A stretch of 64,000 nt of DNA from Hofstenia miamia (lineage: Eukaryota; Xenacoelomorpha; Acoela). Below the pieces are notes generated by a model. The model did not search any database, was not told the origin of the DNA, and saw only the letters and a list, made by a program, of their open reading frames with translations. The translations under genes were made by a program, and so were the position numbers. The DNA lies in contig SCFE01000021.1 in the NCBI GenBank assembly GCA_004352715.1, positions 1 through 64,000 on the forward strand, in the 5' to 3' direction. Positions 1 through 13,352 of this stretch are shown here, in pieces (positions within the stretch are counted from its first letter, which is position 1; the number at the start of each line of letters is the position of its first letter).

Positions 1-17
1 ATATATATATATATATA

Positions 18-1351
18 TAGTACTGGCTAAAAAGTTTGAGAACAGTAACCTGTCTAAAGCGCGTTTATGCTATTTCCTGGAAACTTCCTGGAATCCCCAA
101 TTTTTGCTTAGAATTTACAACAGATTCATTTAGCCAATCAAATTAACACAACTTTAAATTTACACACTACATTTTCACTGAAAATGCACTATCATTATAG
201 TTTAAAATATGGTCCGTGGTAGTGAAATTTCACCAACAATGCGTGCAATTATTGCGCTATAGCTGTTAGAAATGGCGTGTCAGTATCTTCGGTATCCAGA
301 AGTGTTACTCGCTATCAGCAACTGCAAAATTTTTCCTCTCGCAAGTGGCCTGGAAGATCAAAAGTGACGACCCCTCAGACTGACCGTCTCATTCACCGTT
401 ACATCGTCAATTAACCATTCTCTTCATCTTCTGAAGTCAAAGCAAATCTATGTACGGTAGTGCGGAAAGTATCAACACGCACCATTAAGCGTCGTTTGAA
501 TACTACCTTTGACCTTCCATCGTGCAAACCGGCAGCCAAATCCCGATTCTCTTCAAAGAGCATTCGAGACCGGTTGCGCTTCTGCAGGCAATTCCAACTC
601 TACACCCCTGAGATGTGGCATCAAGTAATATTTAGTGACGAATCCAAGTTTTGCCAGTTTACATCATACTGCCACACGTTCGACGACCAAGAAACCAAAG
701 ATTTAACACACGTTACACTCAACAAACTGTCCGCTCAGCACCTTCTATGATGATTTGGGGTCTTAACTGCAAATGGGGGTGTTGGTCTGCATTTTGTTCC
801 CCACAACGAGTCAGTCACAGCCAATGCCTACCTCAAAATAATTCAGGAGAAAGTTCCCATGTTTATGCAGCTTCGCGGAGCATCTGTACTACAACAAGAT
901 GGTGCTTCTTGCCACAGCGCCAAAGTTGTGAAACAGTGGATTGCATCACAAGACTTTCGGCTGCTTGAGAACTGGCCGGGAAAATCTCCAGATCTCAACG
1001 TCATAGAAAATTGCTGGCATCACATCAAAAACTGTCTGAGGAAGCGCCAATGTATAGCACTCGACGATCTGAAGGAGCAGATTAAAGTGGTATGGTGCAC
1101 AGAGATTACTGATGATTATTGTAGAAAGCTGGTCGAGTCAATGTCAAATTGCATTGCTGCGTGTTTGGCCAATAATGGCAGACATACAAAATATTAGTGA
1201 GTTTTTCTGAATTAACTATATTTACTTTCTACACGGTGTCATCATTTTGTTTCTACATTGTGTTATTATATTGTTTCTACATTGCGTTTTTAGTGTAAAA
1301 CACAAACATTTCTAAACTTGGAAAGTGTTCCCAAACGTTTGGCCAATACTG
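18..1351 (+). mobile_element. Tc1-type DNA transposon, copy 1, nearly full length
   Basis: The left end (AGTACTGGCTAAAAAGTTTG, from about 19) is an imperfect inverted match of the right end (CCAAACGTTTGGCCAATACTG, ending at 1351). The element lies between (AT)n tracts, so the TA target duplication is present but uninformative. Total length is about 1.33 kb, normal for Tc1 elements that carry one transposase gene. It keeps many CpG dinucleotides, unlike the related copy near 36.4-37.3 kb. The transposase frame is broken, so it is probably immobile on its own. Confidence 0.88.
209..1197 (+). pseudogene. Tc1 transposase, frameshifted
   Basis: This encoded the cut-and-paste transposase of the surrounding Tc1 element. 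The start MVRGSEISPTMRAIIAL at 209 is typical of the family but meets a stop. The helix-turn-helix region then continues in another frame (SVSSVSRSVTRYQQLQ, about 275-335) and the second DNA-binding part follows (VSTRTIKRRLN, about 463-500). The catalytic blocks are all visible: VIFSDESKF at about 625-655 (first D), QQDGASCHSAKVVKQW at about 890-945 (second D), and SPDLNVIENCW at about 985-1020 (E). I count 35 residues between the second D and the E, one more than the usual DD34E. The blocks sit in at least three frames, so this is a recently broken pseudogene. The 3' part (859-1197) is open to a TAG at 1195. Confidence 0.85.
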
Positions 1352-1353
1352 TA

Positions 1354-1431
1354 TATATATATAAATTTTATGTATATGAGCCCACATAATGAAATATTTT
1401 TGACATTCGGGGTTACTCTACCAGTCAACAG
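1354..1431. other. short spacer between Tc1 and G+C-rich island
   Basis: A+T-rich DNA with a short (AT)n tract at its start. No feature recognised. Confidence 0.5.
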
Positions 1432-2165
1432 ACTGAAGAGTGCGTGTCAACAGATCAAGTCCGTGACTCCTCCCCTGGAAGTGTACCCGCTAGGGCCGGA
1501 TCTTGTATCATGCTTGACCTCTGGCGACCCCTGGCACGCAGAGTGCTGATCTGTGTTGAGTCTGATCAGCAGAGAGTGAAGCCGAAGGCCGAGCTTCGTG
1601 AGAGGGTTGCGCCTCTCTACAGCTTTCGCCAACCAAGGCTACTAACTGAGGCAACTCGTGAGCACCTGCGTCTGCCTGTTATGGAGATCCTGATTATTTA
1701 GGAGATATTTATACACTTGAGTGCAAAGCACCAAGTGACGTCCTAAAATTTCCGTGACTTTGAATGTCGGATCATAACTAAAACCCATGACAGAGCAAAG
1801 CTCCCTCATAGGTAAGGCTCAGCAAATGCTGGCCTGGGCCTATCTAGAGGCCAGAGACAGAGGAAAATCCTCTGTATAACTGCCCTCGTAGACGCACTCT
1901 ACGGCTCTGGGCATAGACGTCGCCGTCTGCTCCACAGAACAGACAGTCTCACATCACCGTCACCGCCCCCATATGCGCATCCCTGCACACATGGCAGCAC
2001 CTTCTTCTACCCTATTGTTTAACGTCCACTTTTGGTTCGGGACTCCGCAAAGCGACGCGCCCATCAAGTATTGGCTCAGCGTCTCCGCCTACCCAGGAAC
2101 CACCACATGGAGGTTACTCTCCAGGACGATTCGGGCATAGCCCTTAGGTTCCCATTTTTGACATA
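1432..2165. other. G+C-rich island of unknown nature
   Basis: About 730 bp that is clearly richer in G+C and CpG than everything around it. The longest reading frame (1444-1701, +) gives a basic 85-residue peptide that I do not recognise, ending at a TAG near 1699. The second half (about 1790-2160) has no long frame. The sharp compositional edges suggest an inserted repeat or a captured piece of a retroelement, or a structured RNA-derived repeat. I see no clear tRNA-type promoter in the right order and no terminal repeats. Function unassigned. Confidence 0.4.
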
Positions 2166-4960
2166 AAATTCTTCGCACTACTTTATTCTTAATATAATAT
2201 CAACAAGGATTAAACACTATCGCACATTGTTGAGAACGTTTGAATTTTATTGCAGCACCGGCATGCACAATGATTTTTTATTCGAAAAACACATTAGCTA
2301 TTGCTTTTAGAACAGTTGTCGTCCAAGAAGTAATTTTTTATTACTAAGCTAAGCTTCACCATGAATTTCTTAAAATGTTTGAGTACTCATTGAAAAAATA
2401 TTGAACGCAATAACATAATTTACGAACGACCAATATTTTTATTCTGATGCCTTTTTCAAGGATATTTGCAAAATTCCAATGCCTTTGGCAATTGTTATGA
2501 ATTAGGTTTTAAGGAGATATTTTAAAAGTATATGATACTTTGTTTATCAATTAAGAATCTGTGCCTATACTACCCCCATACTGCTCCAAAACCTCATAAG
2601 CTACAAAAAAGCGAATAAATCATAGATTTACAGTTTACCCAGACTAGGCCTATATTTATATAATGATACTTTTTAAAAAGCCCTACAAAAAACTTTTCTT
2701 TGATATAGCTGAGGTATATATTTTTTACACAGATATTACCACTGCAGACTGGCAACGTAGCAGAGCAGGTGGGGGGTTCATACTTGTGTCAATGTCTAAG
2801 AACCCTGCCATGCTGCAAGTAGTCTGGTAGGTTTCGCTAAGTATGTTAATCTTGTTATTTTAAGTGACAAATCTTAAAACAAAATACTATATAGATGCAA
2901 TAAGTAAATTATTAAATTGATGGATCAATACTTCTGAAAAAATACCACAAATTTTTGATACTGCTAACATTTGCTTTGCTGTATGTTATCAGCCTCAACC
3001 CAATCCTTGCAGGTCGCTTGATGCTGTGTAACTACCAGTTTACCCTGTCAGAAACTAGCAAATTTTTAAGTGTAATACAAGGAAGAGTATATTCTTATTA
3101 GTCGAAATTGCCAAATTGGCTTCGGAAAATTTTTTGTTCGAAAGTTTCAAGACTAAGTTGTAGCGTTGGCTTCATTTGCGTTTTGAAGGATACTAAGATC
3201 TGTACATAAAGTAACTCAATTTGCTTAGTCTAATTGTAGAAAAGAATTGAATATCTACACTAATACGCAAAAGTCTGGAATAATCTTTAAGCACTTGTAA
3301 AGTTGATGTGAAAGAACTATAACAATTATTCTAATTTTTTGTCATAATGAGAAGTTGAAATTAGCAAAATCCGATTAAAATGTGTTAATTTGAATATCTT
3401 GTATAGAAAATTACCTATATAATATAAACATGGTGCAAGGCTAATGATAACCGTTAAATATTTTATATAAATGCCGAAAATAAATATTCCAGACGTTTGT
3501 ACTTTAGTGTATTTAAGTTGACAACTTATGAAAATAAATTCATCGTTCTGCAATATTTTTCATAATTGATGTACAACAGATGTGCTTTCGAAGAGAGGCT
3601 GAGCCCATCACTTAAAAAATGATATTCCCCAATGGGGACGCTAACACACCTGCCCATTTCCACTCATTTTGAAAATTTTTTCGTTCACTTATATACGTTT
3701 TAAAAAATCTTTGTAAGGGTTATTGCAATTATATGTAATGATTCACGTTCAAAGGAGATTATGGTGATAAAAATGAATCTGAACATTGTCTTTAGCAATT
3801 CTTAAAAAATATACACGTTTGTTAAGTTTTAATAAATGTATCATCAATACTTTTAATATATTTTTTATATTTGTAAATATGACATATTTTGAAGAAAAAT
3901 AGCTGGTGGTGTGTTGACTTAGGTACTAATTACTGCCCAAGAACCCCACTGTGAAGATCTCTATTCTATTAGTTGAGCTGCTACCAACATCATCACTAGA
4001 AAGTAAAAATGTGTGCTTAACATTGACCCGAACCCAACCTAATCACAACATAAACTACTTGAACGTGGTGATTAACATCAGCAATTTTTTATTAAAAAAT
4101 CAAAGCTTTGATGATATTTCCCTAGCCCAACCCAAAATCTGGTCGGCCTTATTCAGGTACTTGATGCCACTTTCTTATCCTTACAAATGAGGTTGGTTGT
4201 TAGGTAACTAATTCTATTCTCAATTATAAAGCATAACATTTCAATAATTTTGAGAATGGATTGAATAACTTCTTTAGTCAAATATTATTGAGCTCTATAA
4301 CTCAAAAGTTAGCAAAGCTCCTCTGATGTACAAATGTTTTGTACATTCAGTCTTATTTGGGTTCCTTAATGAAAAACATAAACTACAATAAATAGAAGAA
4401 TTTACTGAAACTAATAATGATAATTTAGAAGATAGCCTTGTTTATTTCTAACAAAATTAATCAAAATTTTATTCCTACAATTTAATTAATTTTGAAAATT
4501 TAAGATTTTCACGTGTTAGTTTATGTATGCGCAAAGTTCAAGAAATTTGCTTAATTATTTTTTTATTCGTTTCTGTAATGATATGCCTTAACATTTTAAG
4601 AAAACAAGCTAAGTCCTTGAAAATTTAAAATGGAAATCACGCATTTTGAAAATTTCGTATATAATCATGAACGATCAGAATCTAATGTAGTAAATTGCGC
4701 AAAGACAATATTAACATAAAATTTATGCAATGATGTTTCAGAATAAGGTTTGTTTCTACACAAAATGCCATTTGATGTTATCAACAAGAGTTCAAGTTAT
4801 TATTATATTTCTAGGAAAGGTATGTCAAAAAACGAAAACTGATAAAATAAGCACTAAATGCATCGATAAATATCATTTCTATTATCGAGAACTAATATTT
4901 ACAGAATTTTGATTAATAATTATTTATCATAGTTTATCTGCATCATATTTGCATTTTAAA
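2166..4960. other. unassigned A+T-rich DNA
   Basis: No reading frame here looks like conserved protein. Short open frames at 3326-3553 (-), 3951-4190 (+) and 4730-4912 (+) have the composition of random A+T-rich sequence. No transposon ends were seen. Confidence 0.5.
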
Positions 4961-4967
4961 ATATTAG

Positions 4968-5202
4968 GAATTATGGAGCATGGTGAAAACTGTGAATCAG
5001 GTGAACGATCACCAGGATTTTTTGAAGGAACTTATAAACGCACAAATATTAGTTTTGCTAGAATAATTTCGGTGTTAACATTGGTTGTTTGTCTTTGTGC
5101 AGTTTGTAATTTCTTTCTCTCCACGTTTACCTGCAAGCCATTGACTATATTTCTTGGCAACGAAACTTGCAAGTGTGACTGTGAAAGATTAAAGCAAAAC
5201 AG
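4968..5202 (+). CDS. possible first coding exon of a small type II membrane protein
   Basis: The start codon is taken at 4973 (MEHGENCESGERSPGFF...), five bases after an acceptor-like ATATTAG at 4961-4967. The exon would encode 76 residues plus two bases and ends at a good donor, AG|GTAAAAA, at 5202/5203. Residues about 29-50 (ARIISVLTLVVCLCAVCNFF) form one hydrophobic segment. It is preceded by a charged, Glu/Arg-containing N-terminus and followed by a short Cys-rich stretch (TCKCDCERLKQN) with a possible N-glycosylation site (NET). This is the layout of a type II membrane protein with a Cys-rich stalk. I cannot identify the family and found no convincing downstream exon. It may be a chance frame, but the combination of start, membrane segment, cysteines and donor is suggestive. 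Confidence 0.4.
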
Positions 5203-8200
5203 GTAAAAATATTTCGAACTTAATATATACAATGCACGATGCAAAACCTATTGCCGAATTTTAGTTATTACCCATTATAATACCCCAAAATATATTGCTT
5301 AAGCTCAAGCAATTCAAGAAATACTCGCATAATACAAAGCTCTGAAATATTGACTGGAGTTAGTGAAAATATATCATTTTCAGCAGAAAACAAGATTTTA
5401 AAATTTGATATTTCAGAGAAATTTATATTTCGCAAATGATGATGATGCAAATGTAGCTGGATCATTAAGTACTTAGGAATTTAGGCTAGGTTGCTTTCTG
5501 TGAATTCATACGTTAAAATTTGAAATTTTGCAAATGCGGGTCAAATTTGGTTTGAACATCTCATCTCGATTAAGACTGTAATAAACACATTCATATATTT
5601 ATATATATATATATATAATTTAAAAGTATCTAAGTCAATTCTAAATATGGAAATATATCTTCAAAACTGACCTAGTGCAAACCAGTCAGAGAAAGCTTCC
5701 TTTCCTCACTAAGTGCTATCATTCAATTAATTTTATGTGCTCTCAAAATTCCCGTTAAGACCAAGGTTCGAAGTGGGTTGGTCATACATGCGTAGTTTGT
5801 CCACTCTCGCGCGGTTGTAGTTTGAGTACAGTTATAAAAAATTTGCAGAAATGGGCTTCGGTTTGGGTGAATAATCCATTAATATTTCCGAAATTAAATT
5901 ATCCCATCATCATTGGATGCATTTACAATTTATTGTACAACACTTAAAGTTGTACATGTTCTATTTTTAATATTGGCAGGTCCTTAATAACTCATGATAA
6001 GACAATATCATTATGGAAAATTTGATGGAAAATAATATTTCATGTAAGACAGACATTCGAACAAAAATTGGAATTCGTGTATTTTGCCAACAGCTTTTTT
6101 CCAATACTAAGGAAGTTCGTACTTCTATCAAAATAATATATAAAATTCCTGAGGTTAGAGGTAGATTTTGTATAATAATCCCCAACTCTAAAAAACTTGG
6201 AAAGTAGGCCCATAACAATAATTTAGGCTTTGCAAAAACGCGAAAACTTTATATAATAAGCCGATGTTTTGTATTATACGTCTAACAATATTTTTCTTAT
6301 AAATTTCTTCGATAATATGTGAAAGATAATATTTTAAGAATAGACGTGTTAAGTTCAAGAACCATTCCTGACATTGCGATGCTCAGGTCCACCAACAGGT
6401 TTGAAATCAGAGCATTGAATTGTCTGAATTTTGGCTACTTCAATGCAGGTCTTGTTAACCTACGGAAATATATTTGTCATTATAGCCACGAAAATAAATT
6501 CAAAACACAATAACAAAATAATATTGTTTATTAATGGCAAAATATGTTTTTAATAAATTGTTGTATCAAATCAAACGTAGAAATCTGCATGAAAACCTTC
6601 GATTATTGTATTACAAAAAAGTATATTTTGTGTTTTTTAATGCATTTTGTATGTTTTTTGAACACAAAATTAATAATTGAAATTACTGCATTAATAATTA
6701 TTTATCATTTTTAACATTATTAACAAGTCAAAGAAATCACCTAGATTGTAAATTCATGTTTTAATAGCAAGCTAAGAGAAGAAGTTAAGGTGAGACGCAA
6801 AAAAGAGCAAATCTATCCGATTTTCAAAATTTCTAAGCAAAACTTAGATCTACTCAAAATCATTATTTTTATTCACAATAAATAAAAATTGTATCATTTT
6901 CCAAAATTATTTTCAAAAAATGAAAAATTTTAATGTAAAGTGAAAAATTTCCACAAGCCTGAAATTCAAGGAGAAATCCCACCCAAATTATTTTTTAATT
7001 TTTTTGTTGGTAAATTTAGAAATTATTTTAATACATATTAAATTGAAAGATAGTTCTCATAGATTACATCAAAACAATTTATTCGACACCACATAAGTTG
7101 AACCTGATCAATAGTGTAGGCCTTTCATTTTCATCTACACAAATAAGCCCTATGATTGTGAATCATATACATTTAAAGCTGGAAGCATTTTCAGGTCTGC
7201 TTATAAACAATGATTTAGAAATCAAAATATTTCTCAAAAAGCACTACTTAAATCAATAAAATAATGTACCAAAGCAATGGTATTGACTGCCTCGTCATAT
7301 AATTTGCTTAACATTAGAACAGCAAAAATTATCGACATTTTTACTTGAATACTAATTAGATTGAAACAGGAACCAATTATATGCACACATTCAAATTTGC
7401 TTATGTTGACAATCAATTTTAACTTGGAAGTGCAAAAATTCTTCTTTTTAAATAGCATCCTACTTGTGTATGTCTTCTGTGAGCAGATTTTCAAAGATTA
7501 ATAGCTGTTCATTTGCTAACTTTTTTTAACTTCAGAATCTCACAATTTGAAATAGATGTTCGAAAATTATTTGATGTTGATCTACATTAGGGAGTTTAAT
7601 GGTAACTATAGTAACCGGTTTCCAATGGACTGTCACATAAATGTGCAGCCACATTAGATTTTTACAAAATGATCTTACCTTCAACAAGAAGCGTTCAATT
7701 TTATTCTAAATGATCTTGTAATTTGCTTTTCCTATTCGATAATCACTTTCAGATCGTATCTGTAATCTCTAATTTGAAAGTGAAAGGAAACGAAATCAAG
7801 AATTGCAATATCAAATTAATTTAAAATTTGTAAAGGCTGTGAACACTGGAACAGCCGGCATGTAAAAATACCTAGAACAGCCCAGTGGGTCAATTCACTC
7901 AGTTAACTTAAAATCATTTATTTGTGTAACTGTCGCTGAATACCTTTGTTTTATTGATAACTGTTCTTGAACACAACATGCGCATATCCTGACTAAAATC
8001 TCTGACAACAAATAGATAATGAATATGATTGGCTGATTTGTTGATGCAGGCTCTGTAGGGCATTTGAGAAATCTTGTTGTGGCCAATTTAACCAAAGTTT
8101 GCGAAAAGTGTGTGAAATTTCAAAAAACTATACTTGAACTCTTGTTAACGATTAACTTTCATGTATTTCGAATAAATAATCAATTTGAGTCAATTGACTT

Positions 8201-9090
8201 ACTTTGACTGTTTATGTGGTAGTTTTGAAGAACCACCATGTATGACTAAAATAGTAAACCTAGTTACCGACTCCAATTCAACTTATATTGTATACTGAAA
8301 AAGTAAAATTTACAAGATATCTCTCAATTTAGTTAAGTATCTTCTGAGATCCACTCTTCTAAAAAATAATTTGAGTCAATTCACTCGATCTGTTCTCCTA
8401 GCGCTAACTAAACATTTAACTAAGACTGAAAAACCAATAACCTTGCTATTTATGTTGAACAACCCTTTCTTTGATTTTGAGATTAGCTCGGAAGGAATTT
8501 TGAATATTCTATAAGAAATGTGCAAACTATTAATTGTTTCATATGAATTGAAAAACTTCAGACAAATTTAAACTTGCAATTAAATGCTTACTCAAATTTG
8601 CAATACAGGATCTGTGGCTTTTTGTTTCTGTGCTGATGGCAAGTTTTCAATATCTTAAAATTTATTTAAGAATCATGCTGTGACGCAATTTTATTATTTT
8701 TACAAAATAGTAGTTTGTAATATATCCCTGAATTTGGTTGTAAAGGGTTAATAACTCGCTGGAAGATATTTTAGGTATAAGTCTATCGTCTTCATCTATT
8801 TATTACTTGCTAAACATTTAGACACAAAGAATGCAATTGTCGTTTGCAAAAACATATTTCTAAGATTAACGAGGTTCAAAATTGTATAGGACTATTATAT
8901 GGATTTTAAAATAATTTTATTCTTTTACGTTCTACAAATTGATAACAGATTAGATTTAAAGATTTTATGTAAGTGATCAGTAGAAAACCGGTAAAATGTA
9001 TGTTTTCGAACTATGCTTCCGAATGTTCTCAACTTAAGCTACTTGTACATTTCAAGTCACAGTCCCTGGAGTAATTTGTCCAAAACAAGT
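5203..9090. other. unassigned A+T-rich DNA
   Basis: If the exon ending at 5202 is real, this is where its first intron and further exons should be. Coding-looking fragments at 6013-6207 and 6319-6480 (+) are too short to call. A short (AT)n tract lies near 5598-5618. No transposon termini recognised. Confidence 0.45.
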
Positions 9091-9097
9091 ATCTTGT

Positions 9098-9832
9098 TTG
9101 CTTAAGCCCCTTCTCACACAATTTCAAGTTGTAAATAAGGATATTAACAAAGCTATAAGTTTAATTCCTCATGTTGAGAAAATCGCTTCGCAAAACACCT
9201 GGCAAAATTGTAAGAATAGCCAAGGCGTAGAAGTCACAATTAAAAGAAAATCATATTTAATTGCAATACGTTCAGTCCACAATTGAATCTTATTTATCAT
9301 TGCTTAGTTCTTCTACCGACAGTGAGATTACAACTAGAACTGACTACTTTTGCTATCAACTATTCTGAAATATTTCAATTTCGGCTCAGTTCACCAATTT
9401 GGCGGTTTTAGTGTTAAGGCAGAATTTATGATTTGGAAAAGCATGTAGTTAAGTGTTGATGAAGTTAAGCTCCCAAACAACGGCCTAAGTGTACACATTA
9501 GCACTAAATCCATGACTCTTCCAAGTTTATATATATATATATATANNNNNNNNNNNNNNNNNNNNNNNNNNNNNNNNNNNNNNNNNNNNNNNNNNNNNNN
9601 NNNNNNNNNNNNNNNNNNNNNNNNNNNNNNNNNNNNNNNNNNNNNNNNNNNNNNNNNNNNNNNNNNNTATATATATATATATATACATTATTTGTGCTAT
9701 GGGTGTTTATGGATGTTACTAAAGCTGAGCCAGAAAGAATATTTTCTAAATTTGGTCTTATTGTCGCTGCAATCAACAATGACTGAAGAGAGACTTAAAC
9801 ATTTAATAATTCTTGGTGTTGACAAAGAATGA
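9098..9832 (+). pseudogene. decayed hAT-family transposase (C-terminal part)
   Basis: Two separated pieces resemble the C-terminal half of a hAT transposase. The first (9098-9286) contains KPLLTQFQVVNKDINKAI followed by LIPHVEKI, like the segment before the dimerisation domain. The second, after a gap, has AEPERIFSKFGLIV (about 9725-9770) in one frame and MTEERLKHLIILGVDKE (9779-9829) in another. Together these match the pattern of the hAT dimerisation motif (S/T..ER.FS..G.iv...R..m..erl..L). The region between them contains stops, a 122-bp N-run and (AT)n. The frameshift and stops make it an old relic. No terminal inverted repeats could be tied to it. Confidence 0.6.
9546..9667. other. assembly gap (122 N) inside (AT)n
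   Basis: The N-run is bounded on both sides by (AT)n dinucleotide repeat, so it is probably an unresolved microsatellite rather than unique missing sequence. Confidence 0.9.
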
Positions 9833-12800
9833 TGCTCTTCTACAGATGATGTGATTGAAGAATTCCAAAATCATCCTACGCCCCGCCTTGTTATTGTTTT
9901 GTGAAACACTTTGAAATTTCACATTTAGGTTTTTTAACTTACATTCGAAAATATATATGCATGCACTCAATTGCACTTGCACTATCAAATCACTAAGGGA
10001 ACAGCTTTCTAATGTTGAATGCGTTTATAAAATTTGATAAATTTTTATCTTCCGTTTTATTTAAAATCATGAAGGTTTGCATATTTTATGTATAGAAAGT
10101 ATACACAAAGTACCTGTAGGGCCTATATGGTAAAACTTTTTCCTGCATCACTGAAACCCCCCCACACCCAATAGATTTATTTCTGGATCAGATCCGCACC
10201 GGCTTTTATCTTGGCTAGATAAATCTATCCCAATCCCAAATTAATACGGCTCTTGAAAGAATTCGGGAAAAAAAATTTCGTAAACGTGGGTACTTGGTAG
10301 TGAATTTCACACCTGCACTCACTGCTTAGTATAAATGTATACAAAGGCCTTTCCACAAATCCAATGATATTTTTCGAATAGCTGATTCAATTTATTAAAG
10401 CAATATTCTCGCATGACTTGAAAATCACACTCAACGATGTAAATTTTCATGAATTCGCATTGAAAAACAACTCCTCTAGCATTTACAGTACCAAATTGCT
10501 ATGCTGTGTAATAATTTACCCGCATATTACCCACATACAGGAATTTGGTTACGCAACCCACTACCAAGTACACACTAGTCATGAAACAAATATTAATCGA
10601 AAGTTTAGTCTCTACAGCATGATTTTAATGTTTTACATTTAGGTATGCTGTTTTCATTGTCCATGGATGTATATTTTGAAATAAATAGGTTCAAATTATA
10701 GTTCTGATTATTTAATTTATCCAATTTCACTTTCCGAGCTACATTGATTTTACAAGTAGTATTTAGTGAGCCATCTGGTGTTTTAACGAATATTTCCGAC
10801 AAAGTTTTGGAAAGAAATTCAACCATGGAACCAGTGCAACAAACTGTGAAAAGGTAACATACAAACGTTTTGTGCAACACTTTTAATCCAATTGTTCTGT
10901 ACTTTGTTAAGAAATTGAGAATTTCCTTTAAAATATGCATTTACAGAGCATTTGTTATGATATCGAACTATTCATTGGAATTCGTAGAATATACATACGT
11001 GCTATTGAAAGATAAAATCATATTCGTTGAGACTGAGGTTTAACTAGTTGTCTTAACCCTATTAGATGGGGGTGGGGTTCCCCTATTAAGCTTTTGATGT
11101 TGAACGCAATTTTGTGGAGTTTTCTTAATGAGACTTTTCTTAACTTTTATTGGGAACCATAATCCTTAAATAAAAATTTTTTAAGTCTCTGCTCATTTTG
11201 TGCACGGTATTGCTTTTCTGCAGACAGAGTCTTACAATTGTTCTAAAAACTTATTATTAGTTTGTGAAATGAGCAAGAAAATTAAATTGAATAAGCTATC
11301 AATTAATTCTAATAAATTCTATCATTTCTAATTGTTGAATCTAATGATAAATGCATTTCAAGCAAATCGCCATTTTTTTAGATTAGATGATGCAATCAAA
11401 AATAATGATGGTATCAAATTTAAGAACATAGTAATGATATGAAAAATATTCTTTTTAATATCATAATCCAAACCAAATCAGATAAGAAATCTTCCCTTTT
11501 CAAGTCTGAAGAACTAAAAAATCAAAAGTTGAATAGGTTTAAATTGATATATTTTAAATAGTTTAGAAGGAATGATTCATTTTGTATAGTATTAACATTG
11601 AAATGTTTGCCTACTTCAACAAAGATACTACATGAAGGAAATGCCTGAAAAATTTCACATATAGGTTTACAGAAGATATTCATTTAGATTTATTATCCTT
11701 AAATGAATGCATATAAATCGTGATGTGGGCAAAAATTTAATAAGATTTTCCAAAGAATATTTTTGGTAAGTTTAGGTTGCTTGAAATTTAAGAACTATGA
11801 GCTCTTACGTTTTGACAAACAATGTCTGGAAATATATTTTATTCAAGTCATCGAAATTAGGCGATGCACAACAGTTCTCTTTTAAATTCAAAAATCTAAT
11901 ATGAAAATTTTCTTTAAAAATGAAGCGCTCACCCTCATTTTTTAGAGGTTTGCCCCAAGCGATTGAACTGAACTTACTTACTACTCATTTGTATAGATCG
12001 TAATTGTTTACTTTTTATGTTTATCTACCGGTTTTTAAAAGTGAAATTGAGTATTAGTAGCTGTTTTGATTGAGTATTTAAATGCTTGCGCAATTTTTAT
12101 TCCAGCATTTATTTGTGAAACTATATTTATTTATATTTTTTGTAATGCATTTTCGGTTGCCAGATTTTTACCTTTAAGTTAATTTAAAAAGCTCAGGGCG
12201 TCTACAAGTATGTCTTAAGATAGAATATCAAACATAGTAGTACTGTCGCAGTGGAATGAATCGACGAATCAGGGAGTACATAGAATGAAAATAACAGATT
12301 TATAAGCCAATCATATCTAGTCAGCACCTAAAAACATTATTTTTAGCCTAATGAACCTGCCTAGAATTTGCTTCTGGAATAAATAATTACAAATTTACAT
12401 AATGTTGCAAAATATTTTATAACGAACAAGGATGTACTCAATCTATGTTTAGTACGTCCTTGAATATGATATACTGAAAATACAAAATATGTTTAAATTA
12501 CTTGATTTTTTAATTAAATTAGGATGTTTGGCAGTTCATAGGGAGTTGCTTGAGAACTCTGGTCAAAATCATAAAAAGGCAGGCTATGTCTTGTTAAATC
12601 AGCACGCCTGGCAATTCTAGGTATAGCATAATTCCTTTATTCAAAAATAACAGTAGCATTATCTACGTGCATGATGATTTCAAGCCTTTGCATTCGTTTC
12701 CTCACAACTGGATTAAATTTAAATGGCCAAGAGATGTGTAATTAATTTAAGTTTTATGGGCTAAAAATAACTGAATCACTACATAGAAAAATTTGAAAGG

Positions 12801-13315
12801 TTAAGGTTGGAATGTGATGTGCCAATACCGAGTTAAAAGAAATTTTTGAATTGAACATTTGAATTTGCGGCTAAAAACTTAGAAATGTTTCTTATAAGCT
12901 AGGCTGAAAATCCAATCCACATCCGCAATTTGTGAGGTGTATACAATATTATATCCAAAGCATGTCCTCTTCAGAAATGTCCCTTCAAATTTTATGACAA
13001 AGAGGCATACAGTTATGTCATAACTAATGCATTAACGAATATCAAATATTTTGTGTGCCGTATATTCGCATATTTTATAGACTTTGCTTAGTATATTGAT
13101 TTTTCCGTATATTTGTAATAGACGTTGAGAGATAATCTCTTTCATATAAATTGTTATTTTGGCTCGCATACCTTACAGTTTCTTACCAGATGTTAAAAAG
13201 AAGCCAATTAATTATTTATTAGAATCTTCTTTTGCGCTAGCTTAGACTTCACACAATATCTCGAACCCTTCCTGGTAGAAAACTATCTGCGTCAGCTTTC
13301 GTGTATTTAGCTTAC

Positions 13316-13318
<3 letters not shown>
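9833..13318. other. unassigned A+T-rich DNA
   Basis: Nothing is firmly recognised. On the minus strand, 10605-10850 has a coding-like frame (VEFLSKTLSEIFVKTPDG..., ending ...KTLKSCCRD) preceded in its direction by a T/C-rich..CAG acceptor-like site near 10853. It could be a terminal exon of an unknown gene, but support is weak. Confidence 0.4.

Positions 13319-13349
<31 letters not shown>
13319..13349. repeat. (AT)n microsatellite
   Basis: About 31 bp of pure AT dinucleotide repeat immediately before the duplicated segment flanking the next gap. Confidence 0.9.

Positions 13350-13352
<3 letters not shown>

Noticed and set aside
2030-2050. GGTTCGGGACTCC resembling a tRNA B box (SINE promoter)
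   Set aside because: No A box at the right distance upstream and no tRNA-like fold; an A-box-like match lies downstream, in the wrong order.
5961-6014. A short frame reading SLITHDKTISLWKI, like a WD40 repeat end
   Set aside because: Only about 15 codons match, there are no neighbouring repeats, and stops lie close on both sides; likely chance.
9512-9700. Frames through the N-run at 9546-9667
   Set aside because: Only the part after the gap carries hAT-like motifs; the rest is N and (AT)n.
10146-10215. CTGGATCAGATCCGCACC as a possible hAT right terminus
   Set aside because: Terminal bases do not fit and no left end or 8-bp duplication was found.
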